NCBI GenBank assembly: GCA_002296225.1
Contig: DBHR01000076.1
Span: 1-32,138 of the forward strand
Length of the DNA stretch: 32,138 nt
Source: Acidobacteria bacterium UBA823
GTDB taxonomy: Bacteria; Acidobacteriota; Vicinamibacteria; Vicinamibacterales; UBA823
Direction: 5' to 3'
Made by a program: the position numbers and the translations under genes. Positions 25,643-32,138 of the stretch are shown here, piece after piece. The stretch's first letter is position 1. Each line of letters opens with the position of its first letter. Under the pieces are notes generated by a model. That model saw only the letters and a list, made by a program, of their open reading frames with translations, was not told the origin of the DNA and searched no databases.

Positions 25643-25891
25643 ATGAATATCTTACTCGCGGAAGGGGAGGCAACAGTAGGTCGCCGGTCCGGCTGTTCTC
25701 CCGGGTGATCTCACTGCCGCTCATGCTTGGCCAAAGCCCTGGCACTGTCAAGGCGACCTTGGTTCGTTACAGGTTCCCGGATCCTACCCGTTGCGGGTTA
25801 TCATAGGAAAGTACGTCTACCAAGGGCTGAGTCCGTGCGTTCGGGCCTCCGCTCGAGAGTGGTGGTTGGAATGTGCCGGAGAGGTGTCAAG

Positions 25892-26422
25892 ATGATTAAA
25901 ATGCTGCTTATTGCATGTGTCCTAGGCGGAATTTTTGCCGTCGCGACCGTCGCGAGTGCTCAGGAACTGGGTCCTGGCGATGCCGCACCCACGTTTTCGC
26001 TTATTGGCTCGGATGGCGAGATGCATTCCCTTGCTGAATTGGCTGGACGGACCGTGGTGTTAGCCTGGTTTCCGAAGGCTTTCACCGGAGGCTGAACGGC
26101 GGAGTGCAAATCGTTCCGTGAGAACGGTGATGCCATTCGTGAGTACGATGCGGAGTATTTCATGGTTAGCGTTGATGATGCGGACACTAACCGGAAGTTC
26201 GCCGAGTCGCTGGAAGCTGATTTTCCGCTGTTGAGCAACCCCGACGGAGATGTCGCGCGCGCCTATGGTGTCGTGTCGCCCGAACGGCAGTTCCCGCAGC
26301 GATGGACCTTCTACATTGGTGACGATGGTCGGATCTTGTACATCGACAAGGATGTCAACGCTTCGAGCGCCGGTGCCCAGGTTGTTGAGCGTCTCGCGGC
26401 TCTGAACGTTCCCAAGCGATAG
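25892..26422 (+). CDS. Periplasmic selenocysteine peroxiredoxin (in-frame UGA = Sec)
   Basis: Reading through TGA at 26093-26095 gives one 176-residue thioredoxin-fold peroxiredoxin of the BCP/AhpC-TSA type. The start ATG 25892 has GGAGAGG seven bases upstream. MIKMLLIACVLGGIFAVATV followed by ASAQ is a signal peptide. The mature part opens with LGPGDAAPTFSL, and the active-site segment is WFPKAFTGG, then Sec68, then TAECKSF. That places the UGA exactly at the peroxidatic Cys of the PxxxTxxC motif. A Cys four residues later may act as resolving residue. After the UGA the frame continues with family-typical FPLLSNPDGDVARAYGV and RWTFYIGDDGRILYID to a TAG stop. A SECIS-like hairpin follows the UGA. 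It should reduce peroxides. Sel genes are not in the window. Confidence 0.87.
26096..26128 (+). promoter_or_regulatory. Bacterial SECIS-like element after the UGA codon
   Basis: Within the peroxiredoxin coding sequence, ATCGTTC (26110-26116) pairs with GAACGGT (26122-26128), seven pairs including one G-U. The loop at 26117-26121 is five bases (CGTGA). The loop begins 21 bases after the UGA and has G at its second position. This fits the general bacterial SECIS description: a stem of at least four pairs, a small loop with G among the first two bases, and about 16-37 bases between UGA and loop. It would recruit SelB with Sec-tRNA. Confidence 0.7.
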
Positions 26423-26425
26423 GTC

Positions 26426-26590
26426 GTGTTGGGTTGTAGAGCTTGTAGAGTTGGACGCACTAAGCGAGTTCCGCTGTGTCGAGGTGGCCAGCTGCTGTGG
26501 ACGAAGCTGCCCCGTGAACAGGATGGTCTAGTGCATACCCTCCTGCGACCGGCCGAAGTGACCTACGAAGTGGTCGAAGACGTCGCTTGA
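26426..26590 (+). CDS. Possible 54-residue ORF after the selenoprotein (doubtful)
   Basis: Starting from GTG one codon after the peroxiredoxin stop and in the same frame, 54 codons are open to a TGA at 26588. The C-terminal half (LPREQDGLVHTLLRPAEVTY) has GC-rich third positions like neighbouring genes; the N-terminal half has a CRACRVGRTKR segment with poor codon use. I recognise no family and see no ribosome site. It ends three bases before the convergent tatA. It may be chance or a gene remnant. An imperfect hairpin (26486-26493 with 26505-26511) lies inside it. Confidence 0.2.
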   Translation: MLGCRACRVGRTKRVPLCRGGQLLWTKLPREQDGLVHTLLRPAEVTYEVVEDVA

Positions 26591-26593
26591 GGT

Positions 26594-26758
26594 CTACGCG
26601 TCTTCTTTTGGGGCGTCGGGGTCCTTGACCTCATCCTTGAAGCCACGGATTGCTTGTCCAACCCCGCGTCCGATTCCAGATAGACGACTCGCACCGAAGA
26701 CCAGAAGCACGATGAAAAAGATGACGACCAACTCCCCGAGGCCGATACCAAAGGGCAT
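26594..26758 (-). CDS. tatA: Sec-independent (twin-arginine) translocase subunit TatA/E
   Basis: A 54-residue protein is encoded on the minus strand with AAAGG about six bases before its ATG. It starts MPFGIGLGELVVIFFIVLLV, the single short membrane helix, followed by the FGASRL hinge (usual FGPxRLP) and the amphipathic helix IGRGVGQAIRGFKDEV, then an acidic tail DPDAPKEDA. This is the classical TatA/TatE layout, at the short end of the family (usually 55-90 residues). TatA polymers form the channel that exports folded proteins with RR signal peptides; the amidohydrolase at 18319 may be one such client. It is convergent with the selenoprotein peroxiredoxin gene and divergent from the symporter. 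Confidence 0.92.
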   Translation of the reverse strand: MPFGIGLGELVVIFFIVLLVFGASRLSGIGRGVGQAIRGFKDEVKDPDAPKEDA

Positions 26759-26940
26759 GAGCTACCTTTCTTTCTGAGCCTGAGCGAACTCCACGATATC
26801 ACGCCTGACCGTTGGCGGGAAGCAACTGGTGCTATAGTGAGCAGCGGCCATCCGGATTGCCAGACCGTGCCGGACTATTGGTAGAACATCCAGAACGTTT
26901 TTACTGCCGCCCAGTATCAATCCAGTAGCAACAGGTCTCG

Positions 26941-28473
26941 GTGTTTCGTCGAGGGATGACTCGAATTTCTCATCCAGTCGCCTCCTTATCGGTCAAGGCC
27001 GCCGCACGGTTCGCCGGTCCGGTCATCGCTCTGGTGGTTTACAACGTTCTGCCAGAAACCTATGTGTCGGACGGTGGGGTTGTTGTATTCAGCCATGCGG
27101 GCCGGGCCACGACCGCGCTCGCGGTCTGGATGGCTCTCTGGTGGCTCACCGAGGCAATCGATATTCCTGCGACGGCCCTTCTTCCGCTCGTGGTCCTTCC
27201 GTTTGTTGGCGCCAGTGCCATCCGCGATGTTGCCGCGCCCTATGCGCACGACCTCATTTTTCTCTTCTTGGGCGGGTTTATCCTGTCGATGGCGATGCAG
27301 CGGTGGGAACTGCATCGTAGGATTGCACTGCTGACTCTGTCGATTGTCGGCACGAACCCACAGCGGATTGTCGCGGGTTTTATGATCACGACTGCTGGCC
27401 TTAGCATGTGGCTCTCGAATACGGCAACGGCCATCATGATGTTGCCGATTGCGCTGAGTGTGATCGGCATGGTATCCGGGCGCCTCGATGGTGCTCGATC
27501 TGGCGAGATCCATCGCCTAGCGGTCTGCCTGATGCTGGGAATTGCCTACGCTGCATCGATTGGTGGCGTTGGGACGATAATCGGGTCTCCGCCCAATCTG
27601 TTTCTCGTCTCGTACATTCGTGACACGCTCGGCCGCGACATTAGTTTCGCCCAGTGGATGGCTATGGGGCTGCCGCTTGTTATCGTCTTCTTACCGGTGA
27701 CCTGGTGGGTTCTGACCCGAATGCTGTTTCCGATTCCGTCAAGCTCGATCGGGGGGAGCGAGGCCATTAGACAGGGGTATGCGGCACTGCCGGAGATGGG
27801 TTGGGCCGAACGGGCGACGGCTGTGGTGTTCGGTCTCGCCGCGATTGGCTGGATCGGACGCGCCTGGCTGATTAGTGTGGAGATTGGGGGGGTCCGGATA
27901 TTTGCCGGCTTAACCGACGCGGGGATCTCGATGGCTGCCGCATTAAGCCTTTTCGTGATCCCTGCACGAACGGACGCTGGTGGGCCTGTGATGCGCTGGC
28001 GGGACCTGAATGCGATGCCTTGGGGCATTTTGCTGCTCTTTGGTGGTGGGATGAGCCTTGCCGCAGCGATTCAGGCGAATGGCGTCGCCGAATTCTTGGG
28101 CCACCAGGCCACGGCGTGGCAGGGGATACCGAGTTGGCTGCTGATCATCCTCGTAACGACGCTCGTCATCTTCTTGACTGAATTGACGAGTAACACAGCG
28201 ACGGCCGCGACGTTCATTCCGATCCTTGGCGGCAGTGCGCTCGGCCTTGGCGTTCATCCCTACTTGCTCATCGTGCCCGCAGCGTTAGCTGCGTCCTGGG
28301 CGTTTATGTTGCCCGTCGCCACGCCGCCGAACGCCATCGTCTTTGGGTCGGGTTATATAACGGTTGCCGACATGCGCCGTGCCGGTCTCTGGCTTAACCT
28401 TGGGGGCATTGCGCTCCTGACCGTGTTCACGTATTTCGTCGCCCTACCGCTTTTAGGCGTCGGCGTGTCCTAA
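26941..28473 (+). CDS. DASS/SLC13-family sodium:anion symporter
   Basis: The 510-residue integral membrane protein has about a dozen hydrophobic segments and the two inverted-repeat signature hairpins of divalent anion:Na+ symporters: LSNTATAIMMLPIAL (about residues 159-173) and LTSNTATAATFIPIL (about 418-432). Both SNT motifs, which bind sodium and the carboxylates or sulfate of the substrate, are intact. ALWWLTEAIDIPATALLPLVV near the N-terminus is typical of the family. The substrate may be a di- or tricarboxylate, sulfate or phosphate. The GTG start at 26941 has AGG five bases upstream; ATG 26956 is the alternative. A weak promoter-like pair (TTGGCG 26812, TATAGT 26833, spacing only 15) is upstream. 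Confidence 0.93.
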   Translation: MFRRGMTRISHPVASLSVKAAARFAGPVIALVVYNVLPETYVSDGGVVVFSHAGRATTALAVWMALWWLTEAIDIPATALLPLVVLPFVGASAIRDVAAPYAHDLIFLFLGGFILSMAMQRWELHRRIALLTLSIVGTNPQRIVAGFMITTAGLSMWLSNTATAIMMLPIALSVIGMVSGRLDGARSGEIHRLAVCLMLGIAYAASIGGVGTIIGSPPNLFLVSYIRDTLGRDISFAQWMAMGLPLVIVFLPVTWWVLTRMLFPIPSSSIGGSEAIRQGYAALPEMGWAERATAVVFGLAAIGWIGRAWLISVEIGGVRIFAGLTDAGISMAAALSLFVIPARTDAGGPVMRWRDLNAMPWGILLLFGGGMSLAAAIQANGVAEFLGHQATAWQGIPSWLLIILVTTLVIFLTELTSNTATAATFIPILGGSALGLGVHPYLLIVPAALAASWAFMLPVATPPNAIVFGSGYITVADMRRAGLWLNLGGIALLTVFTYFVALPLLGVGVS

Positions 28474-28547
28474 CGAATCTGAACGGGACAAGCCAGGTTT
28501 CTATTGGGATACAGGGACCGATGTGTAGGCGATCGCGGCCGTTCTCC

Positions 28548-28565
28548 AGCCGTCCGGCTTCTTTG
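28548..28565 (+). terminator. Weak terminator-like hairpin after the DASS gene
   Basis: AGCC (28548-28551), loop GTCC and GGCT (28556-28559) are followed by a pyrimidine tract TCTTT, about 75 bases after the symporter stop. The stem is only four pairs, so this is a weak candidate. Confidence 0.22.
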
Positions 28566-28613
28566 GTGCAGCTTACCCGCGGACTCAGGGTCGTCGGCGG
28601 TGGTCTTGAGCGG

Positions 28614-28641
28614 TTGAACTTCCCAGAGGCCGCACTATAAT
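28614..28641 (+). promoter_or_regulatory. Sigma70-type promoter of the hydratase-like lipoprotein gene
   Basis: TTGAAC at 28614-28619 and a perfect TATAAT at 28636-28641 are separated by 16 bases. The predicted start near 28648 gives a leader of about 58 bases before the ATG. This is the best-matching promoter in the window. Confidence 0.6.
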
Positions 28642-28705
28642 CGCAGCCTGTGATTTTGACCTATAGGGATTCGACCGGTTATTTGCCTAAATTAGGAGAC
28701 CAGCC

Positions 28706-29656
28706 ATGTCCTGTCACGAATGCTCGTCGGAACGAGGGTTCGCAAGAATAGCTTGGGCGCTAGGGCTCGTGGCGCTGCTGGTGGCGTGCGGCGGTAGTCC
28801 GCCGGCGGCGACGGAAGAGGTGCTCGAGACCGAGCTCGTCGTGGAACCCTTGACACCGGACGCAACTGACGAGGTTCTTCTCGAGCATTTGCTGGCGATT
28901 GAGCGTCAGGGCGTAGTGTCGGCCGAGTTGGTTCGGCATTTTCCCGACTTGGATCGTGAGCGCGCATACCGGCTCCAGCGGATGCGGCTCGAGCGCAAGG
29001 AGGCGACCGACGCGCGAGTTGGGTGGAAGATTGGCTGGTCGCGACAGACCGACCCCAGAGTTTCGATCGACCCGGTCTTTGGCCACATTTTGATGTCGAA
29101 CGTCTACCAACCCGGGCAGCCTGTGCCGACTGACGGCTTTGTTAATGGCCAGGCACTGGTTGAGGCGGAGGTCGCTGTATGGTTGAACCAGGACCTTCCC
29201 GGACCGGCCGTGACGCGCGATGATGTTATGGGTGCGATCCAAGAGGTCGGTGGGGTCATCGAGTTGCTGAATCCTCGCGTGGGCGCTGACGGAGAGGCGA
29301 CCTATACGCACGATCATGGAATTGCCGACAATGTCTTCCACATCGGTGTGATGTTCGGCGACCAGCGTGCCCCCGCCGGCGAGATCGACTGGGCGGGCGA
29401 GCGAGTTAGCCTTGAGGTGAACGGCGAGGCCAGAGCCGAGGGTCGGATGTCTTATGTCATGGGGCGCGATCCGGTCCAGGGTGTAGTTTGGATCGCGAAC
29501 GAACTGCTGAAGTACGGATATCAGCTACGGGCTGGCGACGTCGTGATTACTGGCACGGTCGTGAAACCGCCCCCGATCGGCGCCGGTGACGCGGCGCGGC
29601 TTACATACTCTACACTCGGTACGGTCGAGTTGTTGGTTGCTGAAGGTGGGGAGTAG
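28706..29656 (+). CDS. Lipoprotein of the 2-keto-4-pentenoate hydratase / FAH superfamily
   Basis: The 316-residue protein has a good ribosome site (TAGGAGA, six bases before ATG). The lipoprotein signal peptide has the sequence ARIAWALGLVALLVAC, with lipobox Leu-Val-Ala-Cys28. After an acidic linker (about 30-60) comes a fold of the MhpD-like hydratase group: AYRLQRMRLER, VGWKIGWSR, GHILMSNVYQPGQPVP, ALVEAEVAVWL with the metal-binding Glu residues, EVGGVIELLNPRV, and GDVVITGTVVKPPPIGAGD at the end. The family normally catalyses hydration of 2-hydroxypenta-2,4-dienoate in the cytoplasm. Here it should sit on the periplasmic side of a membrane, so the substrate is unclear. Confidence 0.85.
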   Translation: MSCHECSSERGFARIAWALGLVALLVACGGSPPAATEEVLETELVVEPLTPDATDEVLLEHLLAIERQGVVSAELVRHFPDLDRERAYRLQRMRLERKEATDARVGWKIGWSRQTDPRVSIDPVFGHILMSNVYQPGQPVPTDGFVNGQALVEAEVAVWLNQDLPGPAVTRDDVMGAIQEVGGVIELLNPRVGADGEATYTHDHGIADNVFHIGVMFGDQRAPAGEIDWAGERVSLEVNGEARAEGRMSYVMGRDPVQGVVWIANELLKYGYQLRAGDVVITGTVVKPPPIGAGDAARLTYSTLGTVELLVAEGGE

Positions 29657-29662
29657 GTCAGC

Positions 29663-30601
29663 TTAGGGCTGGCGTGGGAAACGATCCGGATTATCGGTGA
29701 ACAGCGCGTCCACGCCAAGCGTAAACAGGAAGTGTCGCATCTCCTCCTGCACGTTGTCGAAGCGACCGGTTTCGATAGACCGGAACGTGTATGGCGTTAC
29801 GGTCAACCCTAGGGCATGTGCGCGTGTGACTAGGTCCGGTTGGGCGTTCACGATCGCTTTAGCCGGTCCGATGCCGGTCGCGAACGTCGCAATTTCCTTC
29901 AAGCGGGCGTCCGTGATCCGCGGCCTTTGCGAGCCGAACAGGAATACGCGAGGTAACGTCGGTAATTCGTCGGCCAGACGGCGCAAGCTGGCTTCGTCGA
30001 ACGACTGGAGAATCACCGGCGTGTCGGTGTTCGGGCCTGCGGTCTCGAGTCCATTCCGACGTAGGGTGTCGATGACGAGGCCGGGCATATCGATGCCTAA
30101 TGCTTCGTACTCGGCCGGTGCTTTTAACTCTGGAAACAACCCAGCGTCGCCGCGGATGAGATCGATCGCCTCCTGCCATGTCGGCACTTGGGCGCCCACA
30201 AATTCCACACCGAACCAACTGCCGGCGTCAAGCTGTTTAACTTCTGATAGCGTTAGGTCACGGACGCGCCAGCGTTGGCGCATTCGCCCGTTGATCTGTT
30301 CCTCCACGAACCGTCCTGGGAAAATGTCCCGCACGTTAGTCGTGCGTTCGAGGCTGTCGTCGTGGAGGCAGACGAGAACGCCGTCGCGAGTTACACCAAG
30401 ATCCTGCTCGACGTAGTCTGCGCCCTGCTCGATCGCAAGCCGATAAGCTGCAAGTGTATGCTCCGGGGCGTAGGCCGAGGCGCCGCGGTGGGCGATGAGT
30501 TGCTTTTCATTTAATTGAGCGCGGGCAAGCGGCAGCGAGCCGAGAACTAGAATCGCGCAGGTGGACAGACAAAGCAAACGGTGTTTAGGCCAAGTAGACA
30601 T
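29663..30601 (-). CDS. glpQ: Periplasmic glycerophosphodiester phosphodiesterase
   Basis: The 312-residue protein has a signal peptide (RLLCLSTCAILVLGSLPLA, cleavage after ARA). The GDPD TIM barrel has catalytic LIAHRGASAYAPEHT (His38, Arg39), VEQDLGVTRDGVLVCLHDDSLERTT (Glu65, Asp67, His80), FPELKAP and the C-terminal VDALFTDNPDRF. It hydrolyses glycerophosphodiesters to glycerol-3-phosphate and an alcohol, using a divalent metal. Length and motifs are those of GlpQ-type periplasmic enzymes. It converges with the hydratase-like lipoprotein, six bases apart, and is divergent from fxsA. The symbol is given by family resemblance. Confidence 0.92.
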   Translation of the reverse strand: MSTWPKHRLLCLSTCAILVLGSLPLARAQLNEKQLIAHRGASAYAPEHTLAAYRLAIEQGADYVEQDLGVTRDGVLVCLHDDSLERTTNVRDIFPGRFVEEQINGRMRQRWRVRDLTLSEVKQLDAGSWFGVEFVGAQVPTWQEAIDLIRGDAGLFPELKAPAEYEALGIDMPGLVIDTLRRNGLETAGPNTDTPVILQSFDEASLRRLADELPTLPRVFLFGSQRPRITDARLKEIATFATGIGPAKAIVNAQPDLVTRAHALGLTVTPYTFRSIETGRFDNVQEEMRHFLFTLGVDALFTDNPDRFPRQP

Positions 30602-30680
30602 CGGCTTTGATCTTCGTGTCGGTCGTACCCATTCCGAACAATATCAGGTGCTGATGCCTCCCGCGGGATAATGTGCGACT

Positions 30681-31139
30681 ATGGAGCCGATGGCCAAGTT
30701 GCTGATGCTGTTCATCCTTGTGCCTGCGACCGAATTGGTGTTACTCATCGAAGTCGGATCGCGGATCGGGACGGTGAATACGTTGCTAATCATCGTTGCG
30801 ACCGGTGTGCTGGGTGTCTCGCTTGCGAGTCGCCAGGGACTGGGGGTCCTACGGCAGATTCAGGCCGAAACGGCGGTGGGTCGGATGCCGGGTGGCGCGA
30901 TCGTCGACGGCCTGCTCATCCTTATTGCCGGCATCGTGTTGATGACCCCAGGGTTACTCACCGACATTGCGGGCTTTCTGTGCCTCATTCCCGCCACAAG
31001 GCGAGCAATCAAGTTCGCTATCCGACGGCGCCTAGCGGCGGCGGTGCGAGAGGGGAGCACCCGGGTCGTCGTGGACGTGCGAGCCCATCCGTCCGGCAAC
31101 TCCACCGCCGATAGAGATCAATTTCCGCGCCGCCCCTGA
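30681..31139 (+). CDS. fxsA: FxsA-family membrane protein
   Basis: The 152-residue protein has the FxsA layout: a hydrophobic N-terminus KLLMLFILVPATELVLLIEV, a second helix NTLLIIVATGVLGVSLASRQG, then GRMPGGAIVDGLLILIAGIVLMTPGLLTDIAGFLCLIP with the family-typical LLxxPGxxTDxxG pattern. A basic cytoplasmic tail with RRAIKFAIRRRL follows. FxsA of E. coli is an inner-membrane protein that relieves exclusion of phage T7; the physiological role is unknown. ATG 30681 is used; ATG 30690 has a GGAG four bases upstream and may be the true start. It is divergent from the phosphodiesterase gene. Confidence 0.92.
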   Translation: MEPMAKLLMLFILVPATELVLLIEVGSRIGTVNTLLIIVATGVLGVSLASRQGLGVLRQIQAETAVGRMPGGAIVDGLLILIAGIVLMTPGLLTDIAGFLCLIPATRRAIKFAIRRRLAAAVREGSTRVVVDVRAHPSGNSTADRDQFPRRP

Positions 31140-31227
31140 TAGCTATGTTGCAGCTAAACGTAATTCCAAAACGCCAAGGATGTTTCGACGGATGGGTGCC
31201 GTTGCCACTGTGGTGTCCTAGATGGAA

Positions 31228-31258
31228 CCGCCAGCCAGAGACCCGCTTGGACTGGCGG
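31228..31258. other. Stable hairpin upstream of the symporter unit
   Basis: CCGCCAG (31228-31234) pairs perfectly with CTGGCGG (31252-31258), and an inner CCA/TGG extends the stem past a one-base bulge. It lies between fxsA and the 48-residue gene, ending 26 bases before its ATG. It may end the fxsA transcript or shape the leader of the symporter message; there is no T-run after it. Confidence 0.4.
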
Positions 31259-31284
31259 GGGTATGTTAGGATGCGCGTGCGATC

Positions 31285-31431
31285 ATGCTCGCCGGTCTGT
31301 CGCTGAGCGCGTGGGTGCTGTTCGTTGTGGCGGTCGGACTTGGCTTAGTCATCGAGCTCGGCTTCTACGTTATCCACCGGCGTTCCGCACGGCGCAGCGT
31401 CCGCTCCATCGACCCCCCGGGTTCTTTCTGA
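31285..31431 (+). CDS. Small single-helix membrane protein, likely symporter accessory peptide
   Basis: A 48-codon frame starts MLAGLSLSAWVLFVVAVGLG, has one membrane helix (about residues 8-30, ending LVIELGFYVI) and a basic tail HRRSARRSVRS, so the C-terminus should face the cytoplasm. Its stop is three bases before the ATG of a sodium:solute symporter gene. Very short one-helix proteins encoded directly before SSS-family symporters form a recognised class ('symporter small accessory protein', from memory), and size, topology and position all fit. The ribosome site is weak (AGGAT, 12 bases upstream). Confidence 0.7.
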   Translation: MLAGLSLSAWVLFVVAVGLGLVIELGFYVIHRRSARRSVRSIDPPGSF

Positions 31432-31434
31432 ATC

Positions 31435-32138
31435 ATGGCGTCGTTCACCATCATCTCAGTCCTCGTCGTATACCTGGCCGTCCTGCTCGCTATCGGGGCG
31501 TGGGGTGCGAGGGAGTCTGTGAATCTCGCTGGGTATTACGTGGCGGGCAAGCGCTTGCCGGCTTGGGTCATCGCGTTTAGCGCGAACGCCACGGGTGAAA
31601 GCGGCTGGTTGCTGTTGGGCCTGACGGGCATGGGTTACGTGGTAGGCGTACACGCCTTATGGGTTGTGCTTGGTGAGGTACTTGGCGTCGCGCTTGCTTG
31701 GTCGTTCGTCGCGTTGCCGTTCAAGCGATACACCGACCGCTACGGGTCGATTACGGTCACGGATTACTTGACGTCGCGCTTTCGCGATTCGACCCACGCT
31801 ATACGGTTTGTCAGCACGGTGATTATTGGCAGCATGGTGACAGCCTACGCGGCCGCGCAACTCACGGCGTCTGGCAAGGCGTTCGATGCGTTCTTGGGCA
31901 CTGGCTATACCGGAGGTGTGCTGATTGGCGCGGCCGTCATCATCTTTTACACGACCGTCGGCGGGTTCAAGGCGGTGGCGTACAGCGACTTACTGCAGGG
32001 TGTCTTGATGTTTGGCGGTCTGTGCGTACTGCCAATCGTCGGCGTTTTCGCGGTGGGAGGGTGGTTACCGATGGTCGAATCGCTGCGCTCCGCGGACCCG
32101 AGGCTGCTCGAGCCAATGGGCACGTTTGGTTTGTCGAT
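31435..32138 (+). CDS. Sodium:solute symporter (SSS/PutP family), 3' end cut by the window
   Basis: The frame from ATG 31435 is open to the window end (234 complete codons and two bases). It begins MASFTIISVLVVYLAVLLAI, the first membrane helix, followed by NLAGYYVAGKRLPAWVIAFS, ANATGESGWLLLGLTGMGY, and YGSITVTDYLTSRFRD. Further on are AAAQLTASGKAFDAFLG and FYTTVGGFKAVAYSDLLQG, which are the standard SSS signatures seen in PutP-like proline/sodium symporters. Six or so membrane helices are visible. About half of the usual 480-520 residues is missing beyond base 32138. The substrate could be proline or another small organic solute. Translated right after the 48-residue peptide, three bases away. 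Confidence 0.93.
   Translation, partial: MASFTIISVLVVYLAVLLAIGAWGARESVNLAGYYVAGKRLPAWVIAFSANATGESGWLLLGLTGMGYVVGVHALWVVLGEVLGVALAWSFVALPFKRYTDRYGSITVTDYLTSRFRDSTHAIRFVSTVIIGSMVTAYAAAQLTASGKAFDAFLGTGYTGGVLIGAAVIIFYTTVGGFKAVAYSDLLQGVLMFGGLCVLPIVGVFAVGGWLPMVESLRSADPRLLEPMGTFGLS

Noticed and set aside
24923..25806. Frames antisense to the aminotransferase and extending into the intergenic region
   Set aside because: High-GC shadow frames with Arg/Ser-rich, non-family translations.
25727..25891. 55-codon upstream extension of the peroxiredoxin
   Set aside because: No ribosome site and no homology; the ATG at 25892 has a strong ribosome site and begins a signal peptide.
26093..26095. Peroxiredoxin regarded as a pseudogene broken by a nonsense mutation
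   Set aside because: The only lesion is UGA at the catalytic Cys codon, the rest of the frame is intact, and a SECIS-like hairpin follows.
26563..26802. 79-codon minus-strand frame over the tatA region
   Set aside because: Ser/Arg-rich translation; the alternative minus-strand frame encodes a clear TatA.
31145..31306. 54-codon plus-strand frame between fxsA and the symporter peptide
   Set aside because: Translation is Trp/Arg/Cys-rich without pattern, it contains the stable hairpin and overlaps the accessory peptide.

Overview
The window is a densely coded piece of a bacterial chromosome of moderately high GC. The best guess for the host is an Acidobacteriota lineage, probably Vicinamibacteria-like. 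This rests mainly on a von Willebrand-type secreted protein of the acidobacterial VWFA-related family at 13668-14585, plus the gene content and several paralogue styles that I associate with that group. It is an inference, not a measurement. I see no prophage, insertion sequence or CRISPR array. No gene-free stretch exceeds 300 bases; the longest gaps are about 250 bases (25643-25891), 230 bases (28474-28705) and 210 bases (13457-13667).

Layout. (1) Positions 1-7562, plus strand: end of glyQ, glyS, pyruvate phosphate dikinase, endonuclease-type mutL and a 57-residue membrane protein overlapping the mutL stop. (2) 7699-9923, minus strand: a TrmH-family rRNA/tRNA methyltransferase coupled to rarA. 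(3) 10032-11964, plus: greA and a patatin-fold membrane protein that has lost its catalytic serine. (4) 12062-13456, minus: a TrkA_N-DHH phosphoesterase fusion, divergent from the VWA protein. (5) 13668-17610, plus: VWA protein, uvrB, a secreted protein of unknown function and tRNA-Val(CAC). (6) 17630-20254: nucleobase salvage, with upp and hpt on the minus strand flanking an exported amidohydrolase of the MtaD/SAH-deaminase type. (7) 20359-21872, plus: an atypical rpiB translationally coupled to a deoC with an unusual N-terminal extension, a pair that resembles the cargo of sugar-phosphate bacterial microcompartments. (8) 21866-25642: aldehyde dehydrogenase, HAD hydrolase and class III aminotransferase. 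(9) 25892-26758: a periplasmic peroxiredoxin read through an in-frame UGA at the peroxidatic position (selenocysteine), then tatA on the other strand. (10) 26941-32138: DASS anion/sodium symporter, a lipoprotein of the 2-keto-4-pentenoate hydratase family, periplasmic glycerophosphodiesterase, FxsA, and a 48-residue accessory peptide upstream of a sodium:solute symporter cut by the window end.

The most notable object is the split peroxiredoxin at 25892-26422. The only interruption is one TGA exactly where PxxxTxxC should have its cysteine. A hairpin with the expected spacing and loop composition of a bacterial SECIS follows it. Ordinary gene calling would break this gene in two or annotate only one half. 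Second is the rpiB-deoC pair. The catalytic Cys of RpiB is replaced by Asp, and DeoC carries an amphipathic helix plus a CxC...CC segment. This suggests a specialised, possibly compartmentalised, sugar-phosphate pathway whose shell genes would lie outside this window.

Several real genes are too short or too broken to be seen by a simple ORF cut-off: the 57-aa mutL-coupled protein (7389-7562), tatA (26594-26758), the 48-aa symporter partner (31285-31431) and the 3'-truncated symporter (31435-32138).
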